From NCBI GenBank assembly GCA_028821635.1, contig JAPPDO010000048.1, positions 1 through 15,016 of the forward strand: DNA of 15,016 bases, in the 5' to 3' direction. Both the position numbers and the translations under genes were made by a program. Under the pieces are notes generated by a model. It did not search any database. It was not told the DNA's origin and saw only the letters and a list, made by a program, of their open reading frames with translations. Positions 5,224 through 12,908 of this stretch are shown one piece after another. How positions within the stretch are numbered: the first letter of the stretch is position 1; each line of letters opens with the position of its first letter. This DNA comes from Ekhidna sp. (GTDB taxonomy: Bacteria > Bacteroidota > Bacteroidia > Cytophagales > Cyclobacteriaceae).

Positions 5224-6795
5224 ATGAAAAAACTATTAGCTATAGCTATTTTAGCCACAACAGCACTCTTTACAGTGTCTTGTGGTGATGATGATGACAC
5301 TCAGGTAAAAGGGTCACTTTCTATTTCAGGTATTCCTGCAAATGCAACATTAACATTAGGGGAAACTTTATCTGTTAATAATATCACGATCTCTGCGGAG
5401 GATGGGATTGCTACTTTCGGAGTTTCTGTTAATGGAGGTGCGGAAACTAGCCTGTTGGGAGAAGACTTTGTTGCCGGCTCCACCACCTACACCATAAATG
5501 CCACTCTTGGAACTTCGACATTAACTGCTGGAAATATTACCTTGGTATTTACCCTTACTGATACTGATGGAGATACTGCGACTTTTACTCACACACTGGT
5601 ACTGTCTAATGTTCCCATCGTTTCAGTTACCGGTCTAATTACCGGAACGGTAAATTGGTCTGCTTCCAACATTTACCAACTAAATGGTAAAGTGGTTGTT
5701 GATGAAGGCGCAACATTAAATATTGCTGCTGGCACTATCATCAAAGGTGCTGAAGGTGAAGGTTCACTTGCTTCTGCATTGGTTGTTGCTAGAGGTGGTA
5801 CGCTAAATATCAGCGGGACGGCTACTGCTCCGGTTATATTCACAAGTGTTCAGGATAATATTCAACCGGGTCAGGTTTCAGGTTCTAACCTTGACAAAAC
5901 TGACAACGGACTATGGGGAGGTCTAATCGTCCTAGGTTCAGGAAGGATCTCTAACGGGGCTGGTGACACTTTTGGACAAATCGAAGGTATCCCTGCTGAT
6001 GAGATTTTTGGACGATATGGGTATGGCGATTCTGATGCCGACGGAAAGCCGACTAATTTCCAGAGCCCAATGCAAACTGCAAGTTCCGGCACTATGACTT
6101 ACTTCTCTATCAGGCACGGAGGGGCACTTATCGGAGCGGGTAATGAAATCAATGGTCTTACTTTAGGGGGAGTTGGATCAGGAACTACCATAAACTATGT
6201 AGAAGTTGTTGCAAACTTTGATGATGGTATTGAGCCTTTCGGTGGAGCCGTTAATATCAGTAATGCATTGGTATGGTCTCAAGGAGATGATGCTTACGAT
6301 TGTGATGAGAGCTATGATGGTACGATCACTAACTTCATCTGTATCAGTGGAGATGAGTCTGATCACGGATTCGAAGTTGACGGCCCTAAAAGGTCTACTC
6401 ACAATGATGGAGTTGCTAAATTTAGAAACGGCACATTCAAAGGCAGCCAAGTCTCCACTGATGGAGAATATGGTGATTTTAGAGTAGCGGCTCAAGTTAA
6501 TATTGACGGCCTTTATGCGTTTAATTTCCAATTAGGGAAAGATTTTGAAATTGATGATGATGATGCTCGCTGGATTGGTACTAATCCGATAAGCAGTATG
6601 ACAAACATCACTATAAATACTTCCGATGCTCTGACCTCTGTTTTTAATAATACAGATACTGATGGCACCGCATGGGGAACGCCTAGTGATTTTGCAACTA
6701 TAGTAACTTCTGCACCAAGCACCGGTCTTGCTGATGCAACTGAATTTGCCGGATGGACTTTTGCTGATGCCAAGGGGGAGTTAGATGACTTTTAA
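5224..6795 (+). CDS. Surface-exposed beta-helix lipoprotein, partner of the adjacent TonB-dependent receptor
   Basis: This is a 523-residue lipoprotein. MKKLLAIAILATTALFTVSC gives lipobox VSC and Cys20, and the GDDDD that follows resembles the acidic lipoprotein export signal that sends Bacteroidota lipoproteins to the outer face of the outer membrane. Residues ~28-128 look like an Ig/cadherin-like beta domain (repeated T-rich strands, DTDGDT turn). From ~140 to the end there is a parallel beta-helix pattern: VVVDEGATLNIAAGTIIKG, then ALVVARGGTLNISGTA, and GLWGGLIVLGSG. Many Asp-rich loops (DSDADG, DDAYDCDESYDG, EIDDDDAR) could bind calcium. No T9SS domain or catalytic motif is recognised. 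The gene lies 80 bases ahead of a TonB-dependent receptor without a SusD gene, so I infer it acts as the ligand-capturing or accessory lipoprotein of that receptor. The ligand is unknown. Confidence 0.85.
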   Translation: MKKLLAIAILATTALFTVSCGDDDDTQVKGSLSISGIPANATLTLGETLSVNNITISAEDGIATFGVSVNGGAETSLLGEDFVAGSTTYTINATLGTSTLTAGNITLVFTLTDTDGDTATFTHTLVLSNVPIVSVTGLITGTVNWSASNIYQLNGKVVVDEGATLNIAAGTIIKGAEGEGSLASALVVARGGTLNISGTATAPVIFTSVQDNIQPGQVSGSNLDKTDNGLWGGLIVLGSGRISNGAGDTFGQIEGIPADEIFGRYGYGDSDADGKPTNFQSPMQTASSGTMTYFSIRHGGALIGAGNEINGLTLGGVGSGTTINYVEVVANFDDGIEPFGGAVNISNALVWSQGDDAYDCDESYDGTITNFICISGDESDHGFEVDGPKRSTHNDGVAKFRNGTFKGSQVSTDGEYGDFRVAAQVNIDGLYAFNFQLGKDFEIDDDDARWIGTNPISSMTNITINTSDALTSVFNNTDTDGTAWGTPSDFATIVTSAPSTGLADATEFAGWTFADAKGELDDF

Positions 6796-6815
6796 TTGAA
6801 ATAAAGTATCTATGG

Positions 6816-6850
6816 AAATGCTCGGGATTTAACCTGAGCATTTTCTTTTT
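6816..6850 (+). terminator. Intrinsic terminator between the beta-helix lipoprotein and receptor genes
   Basis: AAATGCTCGGG (6816-6826) pairs with CCTGAGCATTT (6833-6843) as eleven pairs including one G-U, around the loop ATTTAA, followed by TCTTTTT. It is a textbook rho-independent terminator placed 21 bases after the lipoprotein stop and 26 bases before the receptor ATG. It would reduce or prevent read-through into the receptor gene. Confidence 0.85.
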
Positions 6851-6861
6851 AAACTGAAGCC

Positions 6862-6869
6862 TAATTTTG
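6862..6869 (+). promoter_or_regulatory. -7 element (TAATTTTG) directly before the receptor start codon
   Basis: TAATTTTG matches TAnnTTTG and ends only six bases before the ATG at 6876. A transcript starting at the usual distance would have almost no 5' leader. No TTG is seen at -33, where the terminator T-run lies. The match fits the need for a separate promoter after the terminator. Confidence 0.45.
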
Positions 6870-6875
6870 TGATAT

Positions 6876-9740
6876 ATGATACAAAAACGACTGCTTGGTT
6901 TTGTAATTAGCTTGATTTTCGCCTTATTTACCTATGCTCAAAATGGAACTATTAGAGGAACTGTGATTGAGGACTCTAGCGGAGAACCACTATTTGGCGT
7001 TACGGTGCAAATTAAAGGGACAACCAACGGCGCAATAACTGATTTTGATGGAAAATTTTCCATTTCAACGGTGCCCGGTAGTTATGATTTGCAAGTGTCA
7101 TTTGTGTCATTTCAAACCATCACCATTTCAGGATTACTGGTTGAGGCTAATAAGGTTACAGTAATAGATCGGATCAGTCTTGAAGAAGACGTGGAATTAC
7201 TTGATGAAGTAGTTGTAACGGCTGAGGTAATTAAAACAACCGAGGCTGCACTTTTGACAGTTAAGAGAAAATCGGCTAATGTTATAGACGGGATTTCAGC
7301 AACATCCTTTAAAAAAATAGGTGATAATGATGCGGCAGCGGCAGTAAAAAGAGTTCCCGGTGTTTCTGTTCAAGATGATAAGTATGTTTTTGTTAGGGGC
7401 CTTGGAGACAGATATACTAAAACAATATTAAACGGAATGGAAGTCCCAAGACTTGACCCCGACAGGAACTCATTACAACTTGATATTTTTCCCACTAACA
7501 TTATTGACAATTTGATTGTCTTAAAATCATTCACGGCTGACTTGCCGGCGGATTTTACGGGCGGAGTGGTTAATATAGAAACAAAAAACTTCCCTGTAGA
7601 AAAAGAAATGAAGGCCTCAGTTTCGTTAGGATTTAATCCGAATATGCACCTCGTTAATGATTACAGAGCATATAAGGGAAGTAATTCAGATTTTTTCGGT
7701 TTTGATGACGGCAGACGAGATATTCCTGTTTCACCGGACTTTCAGATCCCTTCACCTTCCACAGGATCACACCAACTAACGGATATTACAGGGACATTTG
7801 ATCCCGTTATGACGGCTGCGCAACAGAGAAGCGGCATGAATTTCGGGGTAGGTTTCTCCTTAGGCAATCAAATTGAAAAAGAAAAGATCACAATTGGATA
7901 CATAGGCTCACTTTCTTACAAAAATGAGACAACTTTTTATGATGATGCACAAAACAACATTTATCTGAAGCCGGCAGATGCATCAGAGAATGCACTTGTC
8001 ATAGACAGAGATCAGTCCGGTTCTTTAGGGGTCAATAGTTCATTTATTAGTGGTTTGGCGGGAGGCTCCATTAAGACTAAAAAATCTAAATATTCTCTGA
8101 ACTTAATGAGGCTTCAGAATGGTGAATCAAGGGCGGGTCAGTTTGATCGTCAGGTTTTCATTTTTTCTAATAACATCTCTCAAAGGGATGCATTGGATTG
8201 GTCAGAACGAGCTATTAGTAATGCTTTACTGAATGGAAAACATTATTTCAATGATTCAAAATGGATAATTGACTGGAAATTTTCTCCTTCATTATCCTCC
8301 ATTGATGACAAAGACGTAAGAGTTCTTCCATTTACGATTAATGATGACGGAATTTTTCAGATAAATATTAATGAAGGAGGGGATGGACAAAGAATATGGA
8401 GGTCTCTTGAAGAGGTTAGCTACGCCGCTAAAATTGACATTACAAATAAATATGAGTTCAATGCTGCTGGTGCAAATTTTAAATTTGGAGGCAGCTATGC
8501 CTATAAAGAGAGAGATTATTTGATCGCTACTTTTAGGGTAAGAGTGGACGCTCAATCAAACATTAACTGGAGCGGAGATGCGGATGAAGTCTTTGAGCCA
8601 CAAAATATATGGACACCCGAGCAGGATTTTGGTACCTATATGGTTAGTAATACTGACCCATCTAACACGTATAACGCAGCATCACAAAACTTTGGGTTCT
8701 ACGTTTCCAATGAAGCCAATTTGACGGATAAGTTAAAAACTGTTGTAGGAGTGAGAATGGAAAATTTTACTCAGTGGTATACAGGCTTAGATCAACGTGC
8801 GGCGGTTGGTGATTCCGGTGGACAAGTTTTTGATAACGAGAGCGTAATTGATGATCTGGATTTCTTTCCAACCGTGAACCTAATCTATTCTATGAAAGAG
8901 AGAACTAATCTGAGGGCTTCTTTTTCAAGAACAATTGCGAGACCTTCGTTTAAAGAGGCATCCATTGCACAGATTTTTGATCCTATTTCCGGTATTACTT
9001 TCATTGGTGGGAACAGGCAGTTAGCAGGCCCAAATGATGGAAGAATTAAACCTACCTACATTAATAATTTCGATTTAAGATATGAGGTTTTCTTAGAGTC
9101 TGGTCAAACTTATTCTATTAGTGCTTTTTACAAAACGTTTAAAGACCCCATTGAACTCACTGTGTTTGATGCCGCAAATCCTGACACGTTTCAGCCCAGA
9201 AATCTGGGTGACTCAGGATTGTACGGCGTAGAACTGGAAGTAAGAAAAAATCTAAGTCTCCTGACCCCAGCATTTGACAATATCCTTCTGAATACAAATG
9301 TATCATTTGTACAGTCAGAACTGGAAATGGGAACCTTGGAATTAGATTCAAGGGTATCAAGTGCGCGTGTAGGAGAGATTGTAGATGATACCAGGAAAAT
9401 GCAGGGACAGTCACCCTATTTGGTCAACGTCGGTTTAAGCTATAATAGTGATGACGGAAGTCTGGATGCAGGGGTTTATTATAACGTTCAAGGCAGAAGA
9501 CTGGCAGTAATTGGTTTAGGTAGAAATGCCGATGTATATGATGACCCTTTTCATAGCTTAAATTTCAAGACGATTAAGTCATTAGGCAAGGATCAACGAT
9601 CCCAGCTAAGTCTTGCCGTGAATAATATTTTAGGAGATAACAGAGAGCAAACTTACGAATCTTTTGGCAGTCCTGAGTTTATTTTCTCAAGAAGAAATCC
9701 CGGCACATCATTTAGTTTCGGATTTGCGCATCAATTTTAA
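6876..9740 (+). CDS. TonB-dependent outer-membrane receptor with CarboxypepD_reg-like N-terminal domain
   Basis: The protein has 954 residues. The Sec signal peptide ends near Ala21 (FALFTYAQ). Residues ~24-108 are the carboxypeptidase-regulatory-like beta-sandwich typical of Bacteroidota receptors (GTIRGTVIEDSSGEPLFGVTV, ITDFDGKFSI). LLDEVVVTAE (108-117) is the usual TonB-interaction/linker segment. The plug spans ~125-240 with AAAVKRVPGVSV, YVFVRGLGDRYTKTILNGMEV and DFTGGVVNIETK. The 22-stranded barrel fills the rest and ends in the membrane-insertion signal FSFGFAHQF with terminal Phe. It would import a large or scarce solute across the outer membrane using TonB-ExbBD energy. No susD follows; the only partner is the surface beta-helix lipoprotein upstream, from which it is separated by an intrinsic terminator. 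The substrate cannot be read from sequence. Confidence 0.95.
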   Translation: MIQKRLLGFVISLIFALFTYAQNGTIRGTVIEDSSGEPLFGVTVQIKGTTNGAITDFDGKFSISTVPGSYDLQVSFVSFQTITISGLLVEANKVTVIDRISLEEDVELLDEVVVTAEVIKTTEAALLTVKRKSANVIDGISATSFKKIGDNDAAAAVKRVPGVSVQDDKYVFVRGLGDRYTKTILNGMEVPRLDPDRNSLQLDIFPTNIIDNLIVLKSFTADLPADFTGGVVNIETKNFPVEKEMKASVSLGFNPNMHLVNDYRAYKGSNSDFFGFDDGRRDIPVSPDFQIPSPSTGSHQLTDITGTFDPVMTAAQQRSGMNFGVGFSLGNQIEKEKITIGYIGSLSYKNETTFYDDAQNNIYLKPADASENALVIDRDQSGSLGVNSSFISGLAGGSIKTKKSKYSLNLMRLQNGESRAGQFDRQVFIFSNNISQRDALDWSERAISNALLNGKHYFNDSKWIIDWKFSPSLSSIDDKDVRVLPFTINDDGIFQININEGGDGQRIWRSLEEVSYAAKIDITNKYEFNAAGANFKFGGSYAYKERDYLIATFRVRVDAQSNINWSGDADEVFEPQNIWTPEQDFGTYMVSNTDPSNTYNAASQNFGFYVSNEANLTDKLKTVVGVRMENFTQWYTGLDQRAAVGDSGGQVFDNESVIDDLDFFPTVNLIYSMKERTNLRASFSRTIARPSFKEASIAQIFDPISGITFIGGNRQLAGPNDGRIKPTYINNFDLRYEVFLESGQTYSISAFYKTFKDPIELTVFDAANPDTFQPRNLGDSGLYGVELEVRKNLSLLTPAFDNILLNTNVSFVQSELEMGTLELDSRVSSARVGEIVDDTRKMQGQSPYLVNVGLSYNSDDGSLDAGVYYNVQGRRLAVIGLGRNADVYDDPFHSLNFKTIKSLGKDQRSQLSLAVNNILGDNREQTYESFGSPEFIFSRRNPGTSFSFGFAHQF

Positions 9741-9759
9741 AATAAATCATAATAAAATG

Positions 9760-9790
9760 AGAGATTCTGATTTTAAAATCCCTCATCTCT
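9760..9790. terminator. Possible bidirectional terminator between convergent genes
   Basis: AGAGAT (9760-9765) pairs with ATCTCT (9785-9790), and inside lies the palindrome GATTTTAAAATC (9769-9780). The structure sits between the receptor stop (9740) and the convergent LprI-like gene, whose stop at 9773 it overlaps. Internal mismatches and poor T-runs make this tentative. Confidence 0.3.
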
Positions 9791-10168
9791 TAATGAATTT
9801 CTTGAGTCCAGACACTTAGAATTATCGCACGACTCATCTAACCATTTTTTGAGTTGGTCAATTCTGAATCTCTGCATATTGTTTAGTTCCGTACATCTAC
9901 AGTCTTTGTGTGTGTCCCCATAGTTACTTTCATGATCCGTGTATAACGAGTTAATATAAGAATTTCGATACCCAATCCATTTGACCTGACTTGCTTGTAT
10001 TCTTTTTACCAGTAATTGATCACCTCGGTAATCTGTAAGTGTCTTTTTATAGATGCTGTCCATTTCTATTGCCAATACGTCGAATTCTTTACAGGGCTCA
10101 AGTTGAGCCTTCATCTGGCAGCTACCGAGAACGAAAAGACCAATCAATGGCAGCGTAATACTTCTCAT
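9773..10168 (-). CDS. Small LprI/DUF1311-like lipoprotein
   Basis: The protein has 131 residues. The lipoprotein signal is MRSITLPLIGLFVLGSC with lipobox LGSC and Cys17. The mature part carries the pattern of the lysozyme-inhibitor LprI N-terminal (DUF1311) family: a helix with MDSIYKKTLTDY, a second helix QASQVKWIGYRNSYI holding the conserved W..YR, and paired cysteines (Cys-rich KDCRCTE and ESCDNSKC) that could form disulfides in the periplasm. Family members have been linked to protection from host lysozyme, but most are uncharacterised, so no function is assigned beyond the fold. The gene lies 53 bases downstream of another minus-strand gene for an exported protein and is probably co-transcribed with it. 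It converges on the receptor gene. Confidence 0.7.
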   Translation of the reverse strand: MRSITLPLIGLFVLGSCQMKAQLEPCKEFDVLAIEMDSIYKKTLTDYRGDQLLVKRIQASQVKWIGYRNSYINSLYTDHESNYGDTHKDCRCTELNNMQRFRIDQLKKWLDESCDNSKCLDSRNSLRDEGF

Positions 10169-10221
10169 TTAGATTGCATTTGAGATTATAAAAATAGGTT
10201 TTAAGATCAATTAATAACGTA

Positions 10222-10797
10222 CTAATTCGTAATCACCTCTTTAATTTCATTCCTTAAACTATCGACCGACCGTATGATTTTAGAAAGGCTGTTTAAAATA
10301 ACTCCCCGCTCATCGGACAAAAACGTTGAACGGTAATCATCACTTTGTTTGGCAGCTTCCTTTTGTGCAGCTTCTATTCTTTCCAAGATTTTCTTTATGT
10401 AAAATTCCTTTTTAAAATCAACCAGTAAATTTTTCAACTGATTGTTGAAATCAGACTCTTCAATTCCTAAGAAGAAAGAAACGCCACCATCTGATGCCTC
10501 TGTTTTAGAATACAGCATGAGATCGACATTTCCATCCGTATAAGCCGAAGAGACCTTAACCTGATAATAGGTCTTCATGTTGATCGGATTACCAAATTTT
10601 TTAGCGTATTCCCACCAGCCTCGTCTCACCTCTTCACGGGAGAAATCAAAAAATGTAGAATAGCCATTGAAAGACTTATTCTTGAAGTTCTCTGAACTTT
10701 CCGTTAGAAAATTTTCGTATGTTACCTGCGCATTGACGGGAAACACATAAAACAAAAGGAGGGCCGTAAGGGTCTGTTTATAAATGGAACATTTCAT
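10222..10797 (-). CDS. Unrecognised exported protein with C-terminal coiled coil
   Basis: I do not recognise a characterised family. The 191-residue product has a Sec signal peptide (QTLTALLLFYVFPVNA, cleavage likely after Ala23). A conserved-looking globular part follows, with FSREEVRRGWWEYAKKFG, a YYQVKV strand, VDLMLYSK and a GGVSFFLGIE strand. It ends in a charged helical region (about 130-190, ERIEAAQKEAAKQ and VDSLRNEIKEVI) likely to form a coiled coil. It is probably periplasmic. Its ATG (10797-10795) overlaps the ATG of the divergent gene within the tetramer CATG. A TAATTTTG element on the minus strand (10813-10806) lies eight bases before this ATG. It may form an operon with the LprI-like gene. 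Confidence 0.8.
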   Translation of the reverse strand: MKCSIYKQTLTALLLFYVFPVNAQVTYENFLTESSENFKNKSFNGYSTFFDFSREEVRRGWWEYAKKFGNPINMKTYYQVKVSSAYTDGNVDLMLYSKTEASDGGVSFFLGIEESDFNNQLKNLLVDFKKEFYIKKILERIEAAQKEAAKQSDDYRSTFLSDERGVILNSLSKIIRSVDSLRNEIKEVITN

Positions 10798-11722
10798 GAG
10801 TGAAACAAAATTAAATGACCGGTCGAAAACGATCTTAATAACCGGAGGTTCAGGCCTCGTCGGGAAAGCATTAAGTCAGCTATTATCTCAGCAAGGGCAT
10901 ACCGTTACACATCTGTCAAGAAGGCCGGCGAATGGTTCATTTAAAACCTTTCATTGGGATATTAAAAGTGGAGAGGTGGCTTCTGAAGCTATTATCTCTG
11001 CAAATGCAATTATTCATCTGGCCGGAGCCGGAGTTGCAAACAAAAGGTGGAATTATCAGAGAAAAAAAGAAATTTATGATAGCAGGATTGATTCCACTCG
11101 GCTGCTTAGAAATAAGGTAAAAGAGCTAAATCCGAATATCGAATACTTTCTCTCAGCATCCGCTATTGGCTACTACGGCTGGAATACCGCCGCCGAAGCG
11201 GTCGATGAAGATAGCCCGAAAGGGGAGGGGTTTCTGGCAGATGTGGTCGAAGATTGGGAAAAGGAGGTATCAAAATTTGATGAGATAGGAATAAAAAATG
11301 GTAAACTCCGAATAGGTATCGTGTTGAGTGATAAGGGGGGGGCTTTATCTGCCTTAGCAAAACCAATCAAGTTGCTCGTTGGTGCATCATTGGGGTCGGG
11401 CAATCAATACATGAGTTGGATTCACATTGCTGATTTATGCCGCATTTTTTCATTCATGCTGGAAAAGCAGATAACCTCTGTGGTCAATGCAGCAGCCCCC
11501 CACCCCGAAACAAACAGCGCATTCACCAAAAAGCTGGCTTCTCATTTGAAGAAGCCGCTCTGGCTGCCCAATGTGCCTGAATTTGCACTTCGTCTGCTAG
11601 TCGGAGAAATGGCAGACATGATCATCGGCGGCAACAAAGTCTCCGGAAGGCTTATTGAGGAGAAAGGCTATCAATTTAGATTTAACACGCTGGAAGAGGC
11701 CCTTGAAGACCTTCTTATTTAA
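10796..11722 (+). CDS. TIGR01777 / YfcH-type SDR-family epimerase-like protein
   Basis: The protein has 308 residues from ATG 10796. An in-frame ATG at 10784 would add MEHF and lie inside the divergent gene, so I prefer 10796. The extended SDR Rossmann fold opens with ILITGGSGLVG (NAD(P)-binding GGxGxxG, 17-23). SASAIGYYG (120-128) and the long SGNQYMSWIHIAD segment (201-213) are hallmarks of this family, and residues ~255-308 form the C-terminal DUF1731 domain (KPLWLPNVPEFALRLLVGEMA). Members are cytoplasmic, annotated as sugar-nucleotide epimerases, with no proven physiological reaction. The gene contains an uninterrupted run of eight G's at 11335-11342 (AAG GGG GGG GCT), where gain or loss of one base would shift the frame about 60% into the protein. 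No terminator is evident after the stop. Confidence 0.92.
   Translation: MSETKLNDRSKTILITGGSGLVGKALSQLLSQQGHTVTHLSRRPANGSFKTFHWDIKSGEVASEAIISANAIIHLAGAGVANKRWNYQRKKEIYDSRIDSTRLLRNKVKELNPNIEYFLSASAIGYYGWNTAAEAVDEDSPKGEGFLADVVEDWEKEVSKFDEIGIKNGKLRIGIVLSDKGGALSALAKPIKLLVGASLGSGNQYMSWIHIADLCRIFSFMLEKQITSVVNAAAPHPETNSAFTKKLASHLKKPLWLPNVPEFALRLLVGEMADMIIGGNKVSGRLIEEKGYQFRFNTLEEALEDLLI
10806..10813 (-). promoter_or_regulatory. -7 element (TAATTTTG, minus strand) before the exported-protein gene
   Basis: On the minus strand TAATTTTG runs 10813 to 10806, eight bases before the ATG at 10797. It lies inside the divergent SDR coding sequence. No TTG is found at the -33 distance. A transcript from here would have almost no leader. 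Confidence 0.35.
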
Positions 11723-11743
11723 AAAGAATGAAAAACAAACAAC

Positions 11744-11751
11744 GGGGGGGG
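11744..11751. repeat. Second G8 homopolymer, intergenic
   Basis: Eight consecutive G's occur 22 bases after the SDR gene stop. A similar run lies in the SDR gene itself at 11335-11342. Such runs are striking in an AT-rich genome and are prone to slippage. Confidence 0.6.
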
Positions 11752-11962
11752 CAGATTTATGCCTTCTAATTGCTTTAATCAATGGTTTTACGGTCGTATG
11801 GTTCAATATCCGTTTTATAATTTTGTCATTTAAATTGTAAGCATAAACAATTAGCTAAAGAAACAAAAAAAATTTGGCTTTTTTATTTGCCTAATCGGGC
11901 AGTGCTGAACAAACGATTAAAGATTTAACCAAGGCATACAAAGAAGCCACAGAGAACACAGC

Positions 11963-11999
11963 GAGCGTACTTTGACTTCCCGAGAGCATACTTTCACTT
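11963..11999. repeat. 16-base tandem direct repeat with 21-base period
   Basis: GAGCGTACTTTGACTT (11963-11978) recurs as GAGCATACTTTCACTT (11984-11999), 14 of 16 identical, with starts exactly 21 bases apart, or two helical turns. It lies 139 bases before the hydrolase start. The layout suits a dimeric activator binding one DNA face; no regulator gene is nearby. Confidence 0.45.
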
Positions 12000-12137
12000 T
12001 TTTAGACGCATTCAGGTTTTCTGTTTCTGTCATTTCAATCACTTATCTATGTGAAAGCAGCAATGCCTTAATTTTATTTCATTAGCTACCTGAAAGCTTT
12101 ATTCTATAAGTATATTTAAATCAGATAAATTAATCAT

Positions 12138-12908
12138 TTGAAACTACACTTTAAGACAATCGGCACCGGAAAGCCTCTGATCATATTACATGGGATCTTT
12201 GGTTCTTCAGACAACTGGCAGACGTTGGGAAAGGATTTTGCGAAGTATGCTAACGTCTATTTAGTGGATCTGAGAAATCATGGGAAGTCTCCGCATAGCG
12301 ATGAGTTTAATTATAAAACCATGGTTGAGGACATTGTTGAGCTATTGGATGATGAAGGTTTGGAGAAGGTAAACCTCTTAGGACACTCAATGGGCGGAAA
12401 AGTTGCCATGTACCTGGCGGCCCTCCATCCCGAAAAAATCGAGAGGCTGGTAGTCGTTGATATTGCTCCTAAATATTATCCTCCGCACCATCAGCAAATT
12501 TTTGACGGGTTCCATTCGGTAAACCTCACCACGCTAAAAAGCAGAAAAGATGCTGACGAGCAGATGACGGCAGCGATTCCTAATTTTGCAGTCCGCCAAT
12601 TCATTCTGAAGAACCTTTATCGTGATACGAAGGGAAATTTTAAATGGAAACTAAACATTGAAGCCATAGAAAAAGGTGTTAAAGAAGTTGGGACAAGTCT
12701 CAAGGCTGATGTGTCATTTGAAGGTCACAGCCTATTCATCGCCGGCAGTAAATCAGATTACATTGTAGATGATGATTATCAAATGATTCAATCCCTTTTC
12801 CCTCATGCTGAGATCATCACAATAAACGGAGCCGGTCACTGGGTTCATGCTGAAAAACCTGATGAGTTGCGAGAGTCTGTTTTAAACTTTCTAAATGCAC
12901 AAGGGTAA
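12138..12908 (+). CDS. Alpha/beta-hydrolase (YbfF-like esterase)
   Basis: The protein has 256 residues and starts at TTG (12138). A stop lies in frame at 12126 and no ATG lies between, while the N-terminus MKLHFKTIGTGKPLIILHG is exactly where the family begins. The oxyanion-hole HG (18-19) precedes FGSSDNW. The nucleophile elbow is GHSMGG with Ser84, the acid is probably Asp207 (GSKSD), and the catalytic His234 lies in GAGHWVH. VDLRNHGKSPHSD is typical of the YbfF/esterase subgroup, which cleaves short acyl or thioester substrates in the cytoplasm. The natural substrate is unknown. There is no signal peptide. The last 14 bases overlap the next gene, indicating translational coupling and one operon with the RsmI-like methyltransferase. 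The TTG start may lower translation. Confidence 0.93.
   Translation: MKLHFKTIGTGKPLIILHGIFGSSDNWQTLGKDFAKYANVYLVDLRNHGKSPHSDEFNYKTMVEDIVELLDDEGLEKVNLLGHSMGGKVAMYLAALHPEKIERLVVVDIAPKYYPPHHQQIFDGFHSVNLTTLKSRKDADEQMTAAIPNFAVRQFILKNLYRDTKGNFKWKLNIEAIEKGVKEVGTSLKADVSFEGHSLFIAGSKSDYIVDDDYQMIQSLFPHAEIITINGAGHWVHAEKPDELRESVLNFLNAQG

Larger units (their letters stand above)
11723..12137. other. 415-base gap without a supportable gene
   Basis: No convincing open frame occurs on either strand. The gap holds a second G8 tract (11744-11751), an AT-rich stretch around 11865-11890, and a purine-rich run around 11930-11960 (CCACAGAGAACACAG). That run resembles the degenerate CACAAAG/CACAGAG intergenic tracts scattered in many genomes (from memory, not checked). 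It also holds the tandem repeat at 11963-11999. Near the right end TATATTTA (12111-12118) is one base off the -7 consensus and may serve the downstream hydrolase gene. Confidence 0.5.

Noticed and set aside
6178..6531. Open frames on both strands inside the beta-helix lipoprotein gene
   Set aside because: They are shadows in a repetitive Asp/Gly-rich coding region without start context or homology.
11597..11840. Short open frames across the end of the SDR gene and the following gap, including the second G8 tract
   Set aside because: Low-complexity peptides overlapping a conserved gene end; no recognisable product, so not called as genes.
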